Shown one piece after another: positions 41,855 through 50,876 of a stretch of DNA of 64,000 bases. Within the stretch, counting starts at the first letter, position 1, and each line of letters begins with the position of its first letter. The stretch spans positions 372,001-436,000 of the forward strand of contig NZ_JBNAFR010000003.1 of the NCBI RefSeq assembly GCF_049800775.1, given 5' to 3'. The notes below the pieces were generated by a model, which saw only the letters and a program-made list of their open reading frames with translations, was not told the origin of the DNA and did not search any database. A program made the translations under genes and the position numbers. The stretch comes from Dinoroseobacter sp049800775. GTDB lineage: Bacteria > Pseudomonadota > Alphaproteobacteria > Rhodobacterales > Rhodobacteraceae.

Positions 41855-43534
41855 TTAGCGTACCTCCTCGCTGTCATTGATCCACGAGCTTAGGATTTCG
41901 ATCGTTTCGCTTTCGCGATCCTTGATGAGTTGGCGCAGCCGGGTCACCGGATCGAGCTCCTGTTCCGGCGCGGCCAGAGCGGCGGCGTTGGTCGACTGGA
42001 GGTCCGGACTGTCGCTGACCTCCCCCGTCAGGACCCGGGGCGCCTCCGCGCTTGCGGTCGAGGCGGGGGCTGCGATTGCGGGTGCGGCCGTATAGGTCGG
42101 GCCACCGGCAGCGCGCGCAGCTGCGCGGCTTTCCGGAGCCGGGGCAGGGAGCCCTGTTTCAGGAGTAGCGGCGAGTTGCGCGGGTGCGTTTGCAGGTCGC
42201 AGGATGGGGCGGATTACAAAAAGCCCGAGAAACAGGGTGACCAGAGCCAGTGCCCCCATCTGCACCAAGGACATGATGTCGAGCTGCGGAGGCGCGAACC
42301 ACGCAGGCTGTTCCAGAGGTGGCCCCACGGGAGCCCCCGGCATCTCCATGGATTTGATCGTGATCACATCGCCGCGGGTTTCGTCGAACCCTACGGTCGA
42401 CTTGACCAGATCCTCAAGCGCGATCAATTCAGCCTCAGGGCGCGGCGCGAACGAAACCTCTCCATCCTCGCCGACGGTCTGCATGCCGTTGACGAGCACG
42501 GCGACCGTCACGCGTTTGACGGCACCGGGATTGCGCTCAATCTCGCGCTTTGTCTCCGAAACCTCGTAGTTCACGCGCTCGCGCGTTTCGGTTTCGTTCT
42601 GGGAATCATTCGCCGAATTTGAAGTAGCGTCCCCATCGGGGAGGTTGCTGGACACGGACACGGCACCCTCGGCATCTCGACTGCTTTGCAGAAGGCTTTC
42701 AGTAACTTCCGTGCTCACCGCAACAGCGCCATCAGGATCAACGGTGCGTTCGAAGATGCGTTCCCGGTCCAGTTCCGTGTCGAGATTGACCTCGACAATC
42801 GCGTTGCCGGGGCCGACTCGCGCTTCGAGCAGCCGTTCAATCCGCAGTTTCAACGCGTCTGATCGCGTCGCCTGCTCAGCCGCGGCGGAAACCGGACCGT
42901 CACCGGTCAGCATCGTGCCACTGACCGCGTCGATGATGGACACGTTTTCAGGTGTCATTCCGGCCACCGCCGAGGAGACAAGATACCGAAGCGCGTCCGC
43001 TTGCCCGGCGCTGAGGGCGCCGCGCGCGGGGGTCAGGAAGACCGAGGCGGTTGGCGCCTTGCGGGCCTCGAACGGGCGCGCGCTCGCTGCAGAGACATGG
43101 ACTCGCGCGGTGCGGATTGACGGGCTGGATGCGATGGTCCGCGCAAGCTCGCCTTCTTTGGCGCGCCAATATGTTGCGTCGAACATCTGGGATGTCGTTC
43201 CGAACCCGCTGATATTGTCGAGCAACTCGTATCCGCCGCCTCCAGCCGCGGGGAGTCCTTCATTCGCAAGCGCGATTCGCAGCAGGTCCTGCTGGGCGCG
43301 ATCCACGTAGATTCCATTGCCGCGCACCTCGAATGGTACGCCGCGTTGCTCGAGATTCGCGACGACTTCTCCCGCCGCCGCAGGCTCAAGCCCCGAATAA
43401 AGAAGCGCGTAATCTGGGGCCATAGCTGTTCTTGACAGGGCAATAAGCGCCCCGAACACACCAATAACCGCAGCCGCAGCAATCATCTGGTTCCGCAAAC
43501 CGATCCCGGTCCAGGTTGCGCGCAATTGCTCCAT
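41855..43534 (-). CDS. fliF: flagellar MS-ring protein FliF
   Basis: 559-aa MS-ring and export-housing protein. N-terminal membrane helix MIAAAAVIGVFGALIALS, the YscJ-like periplasmic domain (DYALLYSGLEPAAAGEVVANLEQRGVPFEV), and a C-terminal second membrane span (LDIMSLVQMGALALVTLFLGLFVIRP), then a cytosolic tail ending in an acidic segment that binds FliG (SEEVR). Proline/alanine-rich linker at ~470-520. First gene of its operon, divergent from fliL. Confidence 0.97.
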   Translation of the reverse strand: MEQLRATWTGIGLRNQMIAAAAVIGVFGALIALSRTAMAPDYALLYSGLEPAAAGEVVANLEQRGVPFEVRGNGIYVDRAQQDLLRIALANEGLPAAGGGGYELLDNISGFGTTSQMFDATYWRAKEGELARTIASSPSIRTARVHVSAASARPFEARKAPTASVFLTPARGALSAGQADALRYLVSSAVAGMTPENVSIIDAVSGTMLTGDGPVSAAAEQATRSDALKLRIERLLEARVGPGNAIVEVNLDTELDRERIFERTVDPDGAVAVSTEVTESLLQSSRDAEGAVSVSSNLPDGDATSNSANDSQNETETRERVNYEVSETKREIERNPGAVKRVTVAVLVNGMQTVGEDGEVSFAPRPEAELIALEDLVKSTVGFDETRGDVITIKSMEMPGAPVGPPLEQPAWFAPPQLDIMSLVQMGALALVTLFLGLFVIRPILRPANAPAQLAATPETGLPAPAPESRAAARAAGGPTYTAAPAIAAPASTASAEAPRVLTGEVSDSPDLQSTNAAALAAPEQELDPVTRLRQLIKDRESETIEILSSWINDSEEVR

Positions 43535-43594
43535 GACTGTTCTTTCCCTTCTGACCTTCTGGTCGTCGCTGAACTCAAGCTAGAGCAGTCGGTC

Positions 43595-43609
43595 TTAATA
43601 ATCGGTTAG
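43595..43609. promoter_or_regulatory. CtrA-like box in the fliF/fliL divergent region
   Basis: TTAA-TAATCGG-TTAG, seven of the eight core bases of TTAA-N7-TTAA. It sits 60 bases upstream of fliF and 45 bases upstream of fliL, the central position expected for coordinated CtrA control. Confidence 0.55.
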
Positions 43610-43654
43610 TGCTGTTGGGCTAATCCAAAAGGAGAACGAAGCGGGAAAGGTTCC

Positions 43655-44155
43655 ATGGCGGACGAGGCACAGACAGACACGGAAGAGACAGAAGACGCCC
43701 CCAAGAAAAAGGGCGGAAAGCTGTTTCTGATCATAGGGTTGGTTCTATTGCTTGCGGGCGGTGGCGGCGCGTTCTTTGCGGTGTATTCGGGAATGATTCT
43801 CGCACCGGCTGAACATGCGGAGGATGCGGCTCCGGAAGTGAAGGATGACGCGCCGGATGTCGCCTTTGTTCCGCTGGATCCGCTCGTCGTGTCGCTTGGC
43901 GCGGATGGGAGCAACTCGTATCTGCGGTTCACAGCCGAGCTCGAAGTCGAAAGTCGCTACGAGTCCGAGGTCTCGCATCTGCGTCCGCGCGTGCTCGACG
44001 TGCTGAATGGCTACCTTCGTGCGCTGCAGGCTCAGGACATCGAAGCGCCGGCCGCGTTGATGCGCTTGCGGTCGCAGATGCTGCATCGGGTTCAGATCGT
44101 GACCGGTGAAGGCCGCGTGCGGGATCTTCTCGTCACTGAATTTGTACTGAACTGA
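43655..44155 (+). CDS. fliL: flagellar basal body protein FliL (first copy)
   Basis: 166-aa single-span inner membrane protein. Acidic/lysine-rich N-terminal tail, membrane helix KLFLIIGLVLLLAGGGGAFFAVYSG, then the FliL periplasmic fold (DPLVVSLGADGSNSYLRFTAELEVE, RLRSQMLHRVQIVTGEGRVRDLLVTEFVLN). It helps stabilise stator units at the MS ring. It starts the rightward block with the stator genes. A second FliL-like gene lies at 52.3 kb. Confidence 0.93.
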   Translation: MADEAQTDTEETEDAPKKKGGKLFLIIGLVLLLAGGGGAFFAVYSGMILAPAEHAEDAAPEVKDDAPDVAFVPLDPLVVSLGADGSNSYLRFTAELEVESRYESEVSHLRPRVLDVLNGYLRALQAQDIEAPAALMRLRSQMLHRVQIVTGEGRVRDLLVTEFVLN

Positions 44156-44164
44156 GGGGCCGCA

Positions 44165-44614
44165 ATGACTTTGATCGCCGATATTTTCCTTGCTGCCGGA
44201 GCTCTTGGCGCAGCGATCTACTGCCTCGTGCTGTCGCGGAGGCTTGCGCGCTTCTCTGATCTCGAGAAAGGCATGGGCGGTGCCATTGCCGTGTTGTCGG
44301 TTCAGGTCGACGACATGACGAAGGCCTTGTCCAAAGCGCAAGGCACCGCAAGTACCGCGCAAACGGATCTTGATGCGGTCTCTGCACGGGCGGAGGCGGC
44401 GGCTCAACGGCTCGAGCTCTTATTGGCATCCATGCACGATCTTCCAGCACCAGTTCCGCCGGCTCCTGCTGCGAGCGCGCCCGCGGCCCCGACCGCCCAG
44501 GCTCAGGTTACCGCGCCCCCCGTGTCAGCGACGCAGGCGCCAGAATCTGGCTCTGAACCTGCGGATGCGGCGATCCAGTGGCGCACGCGTCGCCCCGTTG
44601 GAGGCGCAATGTGA
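44165..44614 (+). CDS. membrane-anchored coiled-coil protein in the flagellar block, unknown
   Basis: 149-aa protein. One N-terminal membrane helix (IADIFLAAGALGAAIYCLVL), then a coiled-coil stretch (IAVLSVQVDDMTKALSKAQ to ARAEAAAQRLELLLASM), then an Ala/Pro-rich tail ending QWRTRRPVGGAM. Not recognised. It lies between fliL and the motE-like gene, overlapping the latter's ATG by one base, so it is part of the stator/export operon. Confidence 0.6.
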   Translation: MTLIADIFLAAGALGAAIYCLVLSRRLARFSDLEKGMGGAIAVLSVQVDDMTKALSKAQGTASTAQTDLDAVSARAEAAAQRLELLLASMHDLPAPVPPAPAASAPAAPTAQAQVTAPPVSATQAPESGSEPADAAIQWRTRRPVGGAM

Positions 44615-45219
44615 TGACGAAAACACCCCCCTCACGCCGTACCCTCAGCCGGCCTTTGATCGTTGTGGCTTTGATGCTCGTTGGCTCGGCGGCAATTCGT
44701 ATCACCGAAGGGATCGGCCCGGTCATGGCAGACTCCAAAACGGCCATGGCAGCGGAAGACTATGAAATCGCCAGTTGCCCGACTGAGCCTGAACTGGACC
44801 TTCTGCAAAAATCGCTTCTGTCGCGTGAAGCCGAGCTTATGGAGCAGGCCAAAACAGTTGTCGCGCGAGAGGCGGCCGTCCGTGCCGCTGAGGAAGACAT
44901 GGCTAAGCTACGTGCCGAACTTGATGCTGGCCAATCTGCCCTTGCTCAGGCCGAAGCGGACTTTGCGGCGCGCGTGAAGAAGGTCGAGAAGGCCAGCGAG
45001 ACCGACATATTGCAGCTGATCGCGGTCTATGAGGCGATGAAGCCGAAAGACGCGGCCAAAGTCTTCGAGGCCATGTCGCCTGAATTTGCATCAGGCTTCC
45101 TACGCGAGATGCCGCCTGACACGGCTGCCTCCATCCTCGCAGGTCTGTCTCCAGATTTCGCCTATTCCGTCAGTGTTCTCATGGCCGGTCATAGCGCCGG
45201 GATGAGCGCGTCCAACTAA
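44614..45219 (+). CDS. motE: MotE-like periplasmic/inner-membrane motility chaperone (MgtE intracellular-N domain)
   Basis: 201-aa protein with N-terminal anchor/signal (LSRPLIVVALMLVGSAAIRITEG), a long coiled coil, and a C-terminal MgtE-N-like domain (ASETDILQLIAVYEAMKPKDAAKVFEAMSPEFASGFLREM / AASILAGLSP). This is the layout of MotE, the chaperone for the MotC periplasmic motility protein in Rhizobiales. Position beside motA supports the call. Starts at TGATG over the upstream stop. Confidence 0.75.
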   Translation: MTKTPPSRRTLSRPLIVVALMLVGSAAIRITEGIGPVMADSKTAMAAEDYEIASCPTEPELDLLQKSLLSREAELMEQAKTVVAREAAVRAAEEDMAKLRAELDAGQSALAQAEADFAARVKKVEKASETDILQLIAVYEAMKPKDAAKVFEAMSPEFASGFLREMPPDTAASILAGLSPDFAYSVSVLMAGHSAGMSASN

Positions 45220-45263
45220 CCTGAGCGCCGCATAGCGGCATCCGACCTGAAAAGGGTAAGACT

Positions 45264-46133
45264 GTGATTGGTATTATCGGTATCGTTGTCATCTTCGTCA
45301 TGGTCTTTGGCGGGTATCTCGCCGCGGGCGGGAAAATGGGGATCATCCTAAAGTCGCTGCCCTTCGAGATGACGATGATCGGCGGTGCCGCGGTCGGCGC
45401 CTTTGTCATCAGCAACGATATGGGAGGGATCAAGCACACCCTGAAAGACCTCAAGAAAGTCTTCAAGGGACCGCGCTGGGCACCGGAAGACTATCGCGAC
45501 CTTTTGTGTTTGCTGTTCGAGTTGATTCGCCTTGCGCGGCAAAACCCTGTGGGGTTGGAAGAACACATCGAGAACCCGCCGGAATCCAATATTTTTTCGA
45601 AGTACCCGAAAATCTTGGAAGATCGTGAAGCCATCGATCTGATCGCAGATACCATGCGCAGCGCATCGATGAACTATGACGATCCCCATCAAGTCGAAGA
45701 AGTGCTCGACAAGAGAATTGACGCAAATCTCGAGCATGCGCTGCACTCGAGCCATGCACTTCAGACTGTGGCTGACGGGCTGCCTGCCCTCGGGATCGTT
45801 GCGGCGGTTCTCGGCGTGATCAAAACGATGGGATCCATTGATCAACCCCCTGAGATTCTCGGCAAGCTGATCGGCGGCGCCCTCGTCGGTACATTCCTTG
45901 GGGTGTTTCTTGCCTATGGCCTAGTGGGGCCGTTCTCTACCAAGGTGAAAACGGTTGTTGAGGAAGATTCCCATTTCTACCTTCTCATTCGAGAGGTGCT
46001 CGTGGCGAACCTCCATAAACACGCCGTCAACAACTGTATCGAAGTCGGGCGCCAAAACACTCCGAGCCACATCCGACCTTCGTTCAGCGATCTTGAAGAA
46101 GCGCTCAAGCAGTTGAAGCAGGAGGCGGCATGA
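45264..46133 (+). CDS. motA: flagellar motor stator protein MotA
   Basis: 289-aa four-helix stator subunit of the proton channel. Starts at GTG: MIGIIGIVVIFVMVFGGYLAAGG, with later GGAAVGAFVIS and the membrane pair LPALGIVAAVLGVIKTMGSI and LVGTFLGVFLAYGLVGPFS that line the channel. Cytosolic loop carries charged residues for FliG contact. No motB lies next to it; that gene must be elsewhere. Overlaps the next gene by 4 bases. Confidence 0.96.
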   Translation: MIGIIGIVVIFVMVFGGYLAAGGKMGIILKSLPFEMTMIGGAAVGAFVISNDMGGIKHTLKDLKKVFKGPRWAPEDYRDLLCLLFELIRLARQNPVGLEEHIENPPESNIFSKYPKILEDREAIDLIADTMRSASMNYDDPHQVEEVLDKRIDANLEHALHSSHALQTVADGLPALGIVAAVLGVIKTMGSIDQPPEILGKLIGGALVGTFLGVFLAYGLVGPFSTKVKTVVEEDSHFYLLIREVLVANLHKHAVNNCIEVGRQNTPSHIRPSFSDLEEALKQLKQEAA

Positions 46134-47986
46134 TCCGCTTCGTCGCAGTTCTTCTGGCGACGACGCTCGCCACGCCGTTGCTGGCCGCGAACATCCGGTC
46201 AGGAGAGCACGCGGATTTTTCTCGTCTGGTTATTCAGTTTGATGAAGCGACCGACTGGGAGTTGGGGCGCTCAGATACAGGATATGTCATGCGATCAGCG
46301 GGGCTTGGGACCCCGATGGATTTGACGGAGGTGTTCAGGCTCATTCCGCGCACGCGGATCTCTCGTGTGCGGCACGACCCCTCGGCATCACAGTTTTGGC
46401 TTGATCTGGCATGTGATTGCCATGCGGATGCTTTCGAGCTCCGCGAGGGGCGCGTTGTGATCGACGTGAAAGCCGGGGCCGCGCCGGACACAGCAAGATT
46501 TGAAGAACCGCTCAAATCCCGCACGATTGCGGAGAAAATGGACGCAAAGCCACCCGTTTCGGAGGTCCCCTCACCTGCTCCCAAGGCTGAGATACCTCCG
46601 CCTCTGCCCGTCAACCTTGATCGCGATCTGTTCCGTTCCGAACTTGTTGAAGGGCTGTCGAAGGCCATGACGCAAGGGTTGATTTCGCCGGGGTTCTCTT
46701 TGGAGGAAGCTGCCAAGAAACCAGTAGATGAGCCAAATCCGGAGTCTACCGCAAGTTCCGATCCCGAAGAGGAGGTTGCGCCAAACTCGGTTGGCCGCAC
46801 GACGCTGACGCAGGTTGAACTTGATCGCTTACGGCGGTTTTTGTCGGATCCCGAGCGCAACACGTCGCAATGCGCCAAGTTCCAGGATTTGGAGTTTACG
46901 CTCGACAACATCGATCCCCTCAGCGGTGTGCGTACAGAACGCGCGCGCCTCTACGATCCCATGGGCCGCCTGTCACAGAGGTCGGCGTTTGATCTGGCTA
47001 TTGCATATCTCTCTCTCGGTTTCGGTGCCGAAGCTCTCGAGATTCTCGAGCTTGTGGACCAGCAGGACACCCGTACGCCGGCGTTCAAAGCGATCGGTGC
47101 CATCCTCGAACAACAACCCATCACCTCTGCGAACCCGTTCTGGGGCCAGATCGAATGCCGTGGCGGCTACGTGATCTGGGAAGTGCTGTCCCGCGAAACC
47201 GCCAGCCGGCTTGACGAAGAGCATCTTCGCGGGATCCAGCTGCACTTTCTGGAGTTACCAAAACAGCTACGTCGACGGATCGGGCCAGAACTCGGCGTCA
47301 AACTTGCCGAAGCGGGCTATGTGGAAGTGGCTCAGGTTATTCGAAACAGTCTCGTGCGTGCAGAGACCAATGAGTTCGCGGCGCTCCGAAGCATTGATGC
47401 TTCCATGGCTCTGGAAATCAAAGAAACCCAGCATGGTGTTCAACATCTAGAAGAACTGGTTCTTCAAGACACGGCCGACGCGCCAACAGCTCTTCTGAGG
47501 TTGTTCGATGCCTATAGCCGCAATGGATTGGAACCTCCTGAGAAGTTCATGGCGTTGATCTCCAGCTACAGTTTCGAGCTTCAGGGAACCTCTACCGGTG
47601 CTCAACTCGCACTGCGCGAGATTGAGTTTCTTATCCGTGCGGGCCAGCTCAACGATGCCTTGGATGTCATGGACCGGTTTCAAAACAGCGAGAGGAAGCT
47701 GAGTGACCAGGAGCTGGATCTTTTTCTGGATCTTGCATCCGAGACCGGAACCGAAATCGCATTCGGTCGCTTTGCACTTGCCCTTGCAAACCGGCTGGAA
47801 GCACGCACCGCAAGCGCTGAGGTTTTTGGGGCCGTCGTTACAAGGCTCATAGATAGCGGGCTTCTCGAAGTCGCCGAAACACTGCTGGATCGCAGCAGTT
47901 TGCGCGACCGCACTGTCGTGGACGAACTTAGAACCCGTCTGTCAGATCGAAAAACCGGGGTGCTCGTCACACTCGACGCCGGGTAG
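46130..47986 (+). CDS. 618-aa periplasmic protein of the motility operon, unknown (AMIN-like N-terminus)
   Basis: Exported protein (signal MIRFVAVLLATTLATPLLAA) of 618 residues. The first ~115 mature residues resemble an AMIN-type domain (HADFSRLVIQFDEATDWELG; REGRVVIDVKAG). A Pro/Glu-rich linker to ~230 leads to a ~390-residue helical, TPR-like solenoid (SAFDLAIAYLSLGFGAEALEILELV; REIEFLIRAGQLNDALDVMDRF). Only a few cysteines. ATGA-coupled to motA and followed 11 bases later by flhA, so a motility function is likely, perhaps a MotC-like periplasmic stator partner of the MotE-like protein. I do not recognise it beyond this. Confidence 0.65.
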   Translation: MIRFVAVLLATTLATPLLAANIRSGEHADFSRLVIQFDEATDWELGRSDTGYVMRSAGLGTPMDLTEVFRLIPRTRISRVRHDPSASQFWLDLACDCHADAFELREGRVVIDVKAGAAPDTARFEEPLKSRTIAEKMDAKPPVSEVPSPAPKAEIPPPLPVNLDRDLFRSELVEGLSKAMTQGLISPGFSLEEAAKKPVDEPNPESTASSDPEEEVAPNSVGRTTLTQVELDRLRRFLSDPERNTSQCAKFQDLEFTLDNIDPLSGVRTERARLYDPMGRLSQRSAFDLAIAYLSLGFGAEALEILELVDQQDTRTPAFKAIGAILEQQPITSANPFWGQIECRGGYVIWEVLSRETASRLDEEHLRGIQLHFLELPKQLRRRIGPELGVKLAEAGYVEVAQVIRNSLVRAETNEFAALRSIDASMALEIKETQHGVQHLEELVLQDTADAPTALLRLFDAYSRNGLEPPEKFMALISSYSFELQGTSTGAQLALREIEFLIRAGQLNDALDVMDRFQNSERKLSDQELDLFLDLASETGTEIAFGRFALALANRLEARTASAEVFGAVVTRLIDSGLLEVAETLLDRSSLRDRTVVDELRTRLSDRKTGVLVTLDAG

Positions 47987-47997
47987 GAGGAATTCCT

Positions 47998-50106
47998 GTG
48001 AGTGCAGAAAGCCTTGCAGCGCAAAAAGGAGAAGGACGAAAGATCGTACAACCGACGATCTTCTTTGTCGTTCTTCTGATGGGCATCATCATCATGATGA
48101 TCCTCCCAATGCCATCTTTCGTCCTTGATGTCGGGCTGGCGCTCTCCTTCGCTCTCGCCATTCTGATCTTCACGGTGACGCTTTTCATCCAGAGACCTTT
48201 GGACTTCTCTGCGTTTCCCACCGTTTTGCTCGCATCACTGATGCTACGCCTTTCGCTGAACGTGTCCTCCACCAAGCTGATTATCGGCAACGGTCATGAA
48301 GGGACCGGTGCCGCAGGTGGCGTGATCGAAGGTTTCGCCAATTTCGTTATGGGCGGCAGTGTTTTCCTCGGCCTCGTCGTCTTCCTGGTCCTGCTGATCG
48401 TGAATTTCATCGTCATCACGAAGGGCGCGTCCCGGATGGCCGAAGTGGGTGCGCGATTTGCTTTGGACGGGATGCCCGGCAAACAACTTGCGATCGACGC
48501 GGATATGTCCGCCGGGGCGATCGATCATGCGGAGGCCAAGCAAAGGCGCGAAACCGAGCAGGCCGAAACGACGTTCTTCGGATCGCTGGACGGGGCGTCA
48601 AAATTCGTAAAAGGGGACGCGATCGCGGGTCTCCTGATCACAGCTCTCAACCTTGTCATGGGCCTGATCATCGGGACGACCCTGCATGATATGCCCTTTG
48701 GTGAAGCGTTCCGGAGCTATTCGATCCTGACGGTCGGCGATGGCTTGGTGACGCAGATACCGGCTGTTATCATTTCTATCGCAGCCGCGCTCCTACTGGC
48801 GAAAGGGGGGTCATCGGAAAAGGCCGACATTGCGATCACGGCGCAGTTTGGCAAGCATCCCGCAGCCCTGGCAACTGTCGCCTTCATGATGTTTCTGTTT
48901 GCACTTGTCCCTGGCCTGCCATTTGTGCCGTTCATGCTTGGGGCCGTCCTTCTGGGGGTGGCAGCGCTTCTGCTCTATCGCTCCGAGGATGCGGCGGAAC
49001 CCGAGAACGCTCTCGAAGCCCCGGCCGAAGACTCGGTCAAGCCGGAGACCATGGGGGATGTGCTCGACGTGGATGATATCCATGTCACCTTCTCGACCGA
49101 TCTCGTCTCGGCAATTCTGGATTCAGCCGGGGGACTGGACAGCCGTATTCAAAGCATGCGGAACCATATTGCGACCGAGTTTGGTGTCATTCTGCCGGAG
49201 ATCCGGTTGACAGATGATCCGACGCTTCCGGCCTCTTCCTATGCGATCCACATGCATGGCGTAGAGGAGGCACAAGGCGTTCTGCACCCGGGACGCATTC
49301 TTCTGCTTCTCCCCGAGGAAGGGTTCGGCGAGCCGACCGAGATGGATGTCAAAGAGCCGGTCTATGGGGCGCCTGCGCGCTGGATCGACGAAAAAGACAG
49401 GGAGGAGATGTCGCTTCTCGGAATGACCACAGTGGCGGCAACCGAGGTCCTGGCAACCCACCTGCTCGAAGTGATGAAGGCGAACCTCGCACGATTGATG
49501 AGCCTGAAGGCGTTGCGCCGTTTGATCTCGGAATTGACCAATACCGCGGATCCGGCCCGGAACGAAGGCAATCGCATGCTCATCGAAGAGCTCATTCCGG
49601 AGCGGGTGACGAATGACACTCTGATCGCGATCCTGCGGCTCCTCTTGGAAGAGCGGGTGTCCATCCGCAACCTTCCGCTCATCCTCGAGGCCATTGCCGA
49701 AGCCAAGCAAATCAGCAGCTCAATCGACGGCATTCATGAGTATGTTCGCCAGCGTCTGGCCTTTCAGATCGTCGCGGGGATCAAGCGGCCGGATGGCTCT
49801 ATTCCCCTGATCCAGCTGGCCCCGGACTGGGAACCGATATTCGCCGCGAACTCGGTGGGGCGTGAGGATGGAGCATCCGATGTCGCGCTTCCCCCTGATC
49901 TTTTCCAGACGCTTGTCCAGAACGCGACCGAGAAGGTTCTGAAAGCCAGCGAAACTGGCGTCAGCCCGGCCATCGTCACCTCGGTGCGCCGCAGGCGGTT
50001 CCTGTCCACCGTTCTTGCGAGCAAAAGTGTTCAGGTCCCGGTGCTGTCTTTCGAGGAACTTGGCAAAACCAGCCGCCCGGCGCTCGTGGGCGTGATTGGC
50101 GTATGA
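47998..50106 (+). CDS. flhA: flagellar export gate protein FlhA
   Basis: 702-aa export gate subunit. Eight membrane helices in the N-terminal half, with the FHIPEP-type motif region GASRMAEVGARFALDGMPGKQLAIDADMSAGAID; the C-terminal cytosolic domain (from about 350) forms the nonameric docking ring. Starts GTG with TAGGAGGAA. Overlaps fliR by 4 bases. Confidence 0.97.
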   Translation: MSAESLAAQKGEGRKIVQPTIFFVVLLMGIIIMMILPMPSFVLDVGLALSFALAILIFTVTLFIQRPLDFSAFPTVLLASLMLRLSLNVSSTKLIIGNGHEGTGAAGGVIEGFANFVMGGSVFLGLVVFLVLLIVNFIVITKGASRMAEVGARFALDGMPGKQLAIDADMSAGAIDHAEAKQRRETEQAETTFFGSLDGASKFVKGDAIAGLLITALNLVMGLIIGTTLHDMPFGEAFRSYSILTVGDGLVTQIPAVIISIAAALLLAKGGSSEKADIAITAQFGKHPAALATVAFMMFLFALVPGLPFVPFMLGAVLLGVAALLLYRSEDAAEPENALEAPAEDSVKPETMGDVLDVDDIHVTFSTDLVSAILDSAGGLDSRIQSMRNHIATEFGVILPEIRLTDDPTLPASSYAIHMHGVEEAQGVLHPGRILLLLPEEGFGEPTEMDVKEPVYGAPARWIDEKDREEMSLLGMTTVAATEVLATHLLEVMKANLARLMSLKALRRLISELTNTADPARNEGNRMLIEELIPERVTNDTLIAILRLLLEERVSIRNLPLILEAIAEAKQISSSIDGIHEYVRQRLAFQIVAGIKRPDGSIPLIQLAPDWEPIFAANSVGREDGASDVALPPDLFQTLVQNATEKVLKASETGVSPAIVTSVRRRRFLSTVLASKSVQVPVLSFEELGKTSRPALVGVIGV

Positions 50107-50876
50107 CAGCCGCTCTGTTGGATCTGGTCGGAGAGGCCTTCCCGATCCTCGTCCTTGCCGTTCTGAGGATCGGGGCCGCGATGGCGTTCCTGCCGGCATT
50201 CGGAGAGCGCGCTGTACCGGTGCGCATCAAGCTGGTGCTGACATTGGCGTTAGTGACCCTTGTCTTCCCGGTCTTGCTGGCGACCCCGTTTGAGCCCATC
50301 TCGGGGCCAGGAGACTGGGTCACCCGCGGCAGCGCCGAAGTTCTGAGCGGGATTTTCCTCGGGTTCACGTTCCGGTTGATGGTCTTTGCTTTGCAGGTTG
50401 CTGGCTCCATTGCGGCCCAATCGACCTCCCTTGCGCAGGTATTCGGTGGGGGGGTCACACCGGATCCGCAGCCGGCCCTTGGCAATATCTTCCTGATGTC
50501 CGGCCTCGCTCTGGCGGCACTTTCGGGGTTCCACGTCCACCTCACCGAGGCGTTCTTGCTGTCATTCTCGCTTTTGCCTCTGGGGACCCTACCGAACCCG
50601 ACGACCCTAAGCGCCTGGGCGATCTCCGATGTCAGTCGCATGTTCGTGATCGGATTCTCGCTCTCGGCGCCCTTCGTTGCCGCGGCAATGCTCTACAATC
50701 TCGCTCTGGGCGCCATCAATCGTGCCATGCCGCAACTCATGGTGGCATTCGTGGGCGCACCGGCACTTACGGCTGGGGGCCTCGCCCTCGCCGCCTTGAG
50801 CGTGCCATTCCTGTTGGCCCATTGGTGGGAGCTGTTTGAAGCATCGCTCTTTGCGCCCTTTGGACCGGTGAGATGA
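50103..50876 (+). CDS. fliR: flagellar export gate protein FliR
   Basis: 257-aa six-helix membrane protein of the export gate (GEAFPILVLAVLRIGAAMAFLP; SAEVLSGIFLGFTFRLMVFALQVAGSIAA, LALGAINRAMPQLMVAFVGAP). Sits between flhA and flhB with 4-base overlaps at both ends. Confidence 0.96.
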   Translation: MTAALLDLVGEAFPILVLAVLRIGAAMAFLPAFGERAVPVRIKLVLTLALVTLVFPVLLATPFEPISGPGDWVTRGSAEVLSGIFLGFTFRLMVFALQVAGSIAAQSTSLAQVFGGGVTPDPQPALGNIFLMSGLALAALSGFHVHLTEAFLLSFSLLPLGTLPNPTTLSAWAISDVSRMFVIGFSLSAPFVAAAMLYNLALGAINRAMPQLMVAFVGAPALTAGGLALAALSVPFLLAHWWELFEASLFAPFGPVR

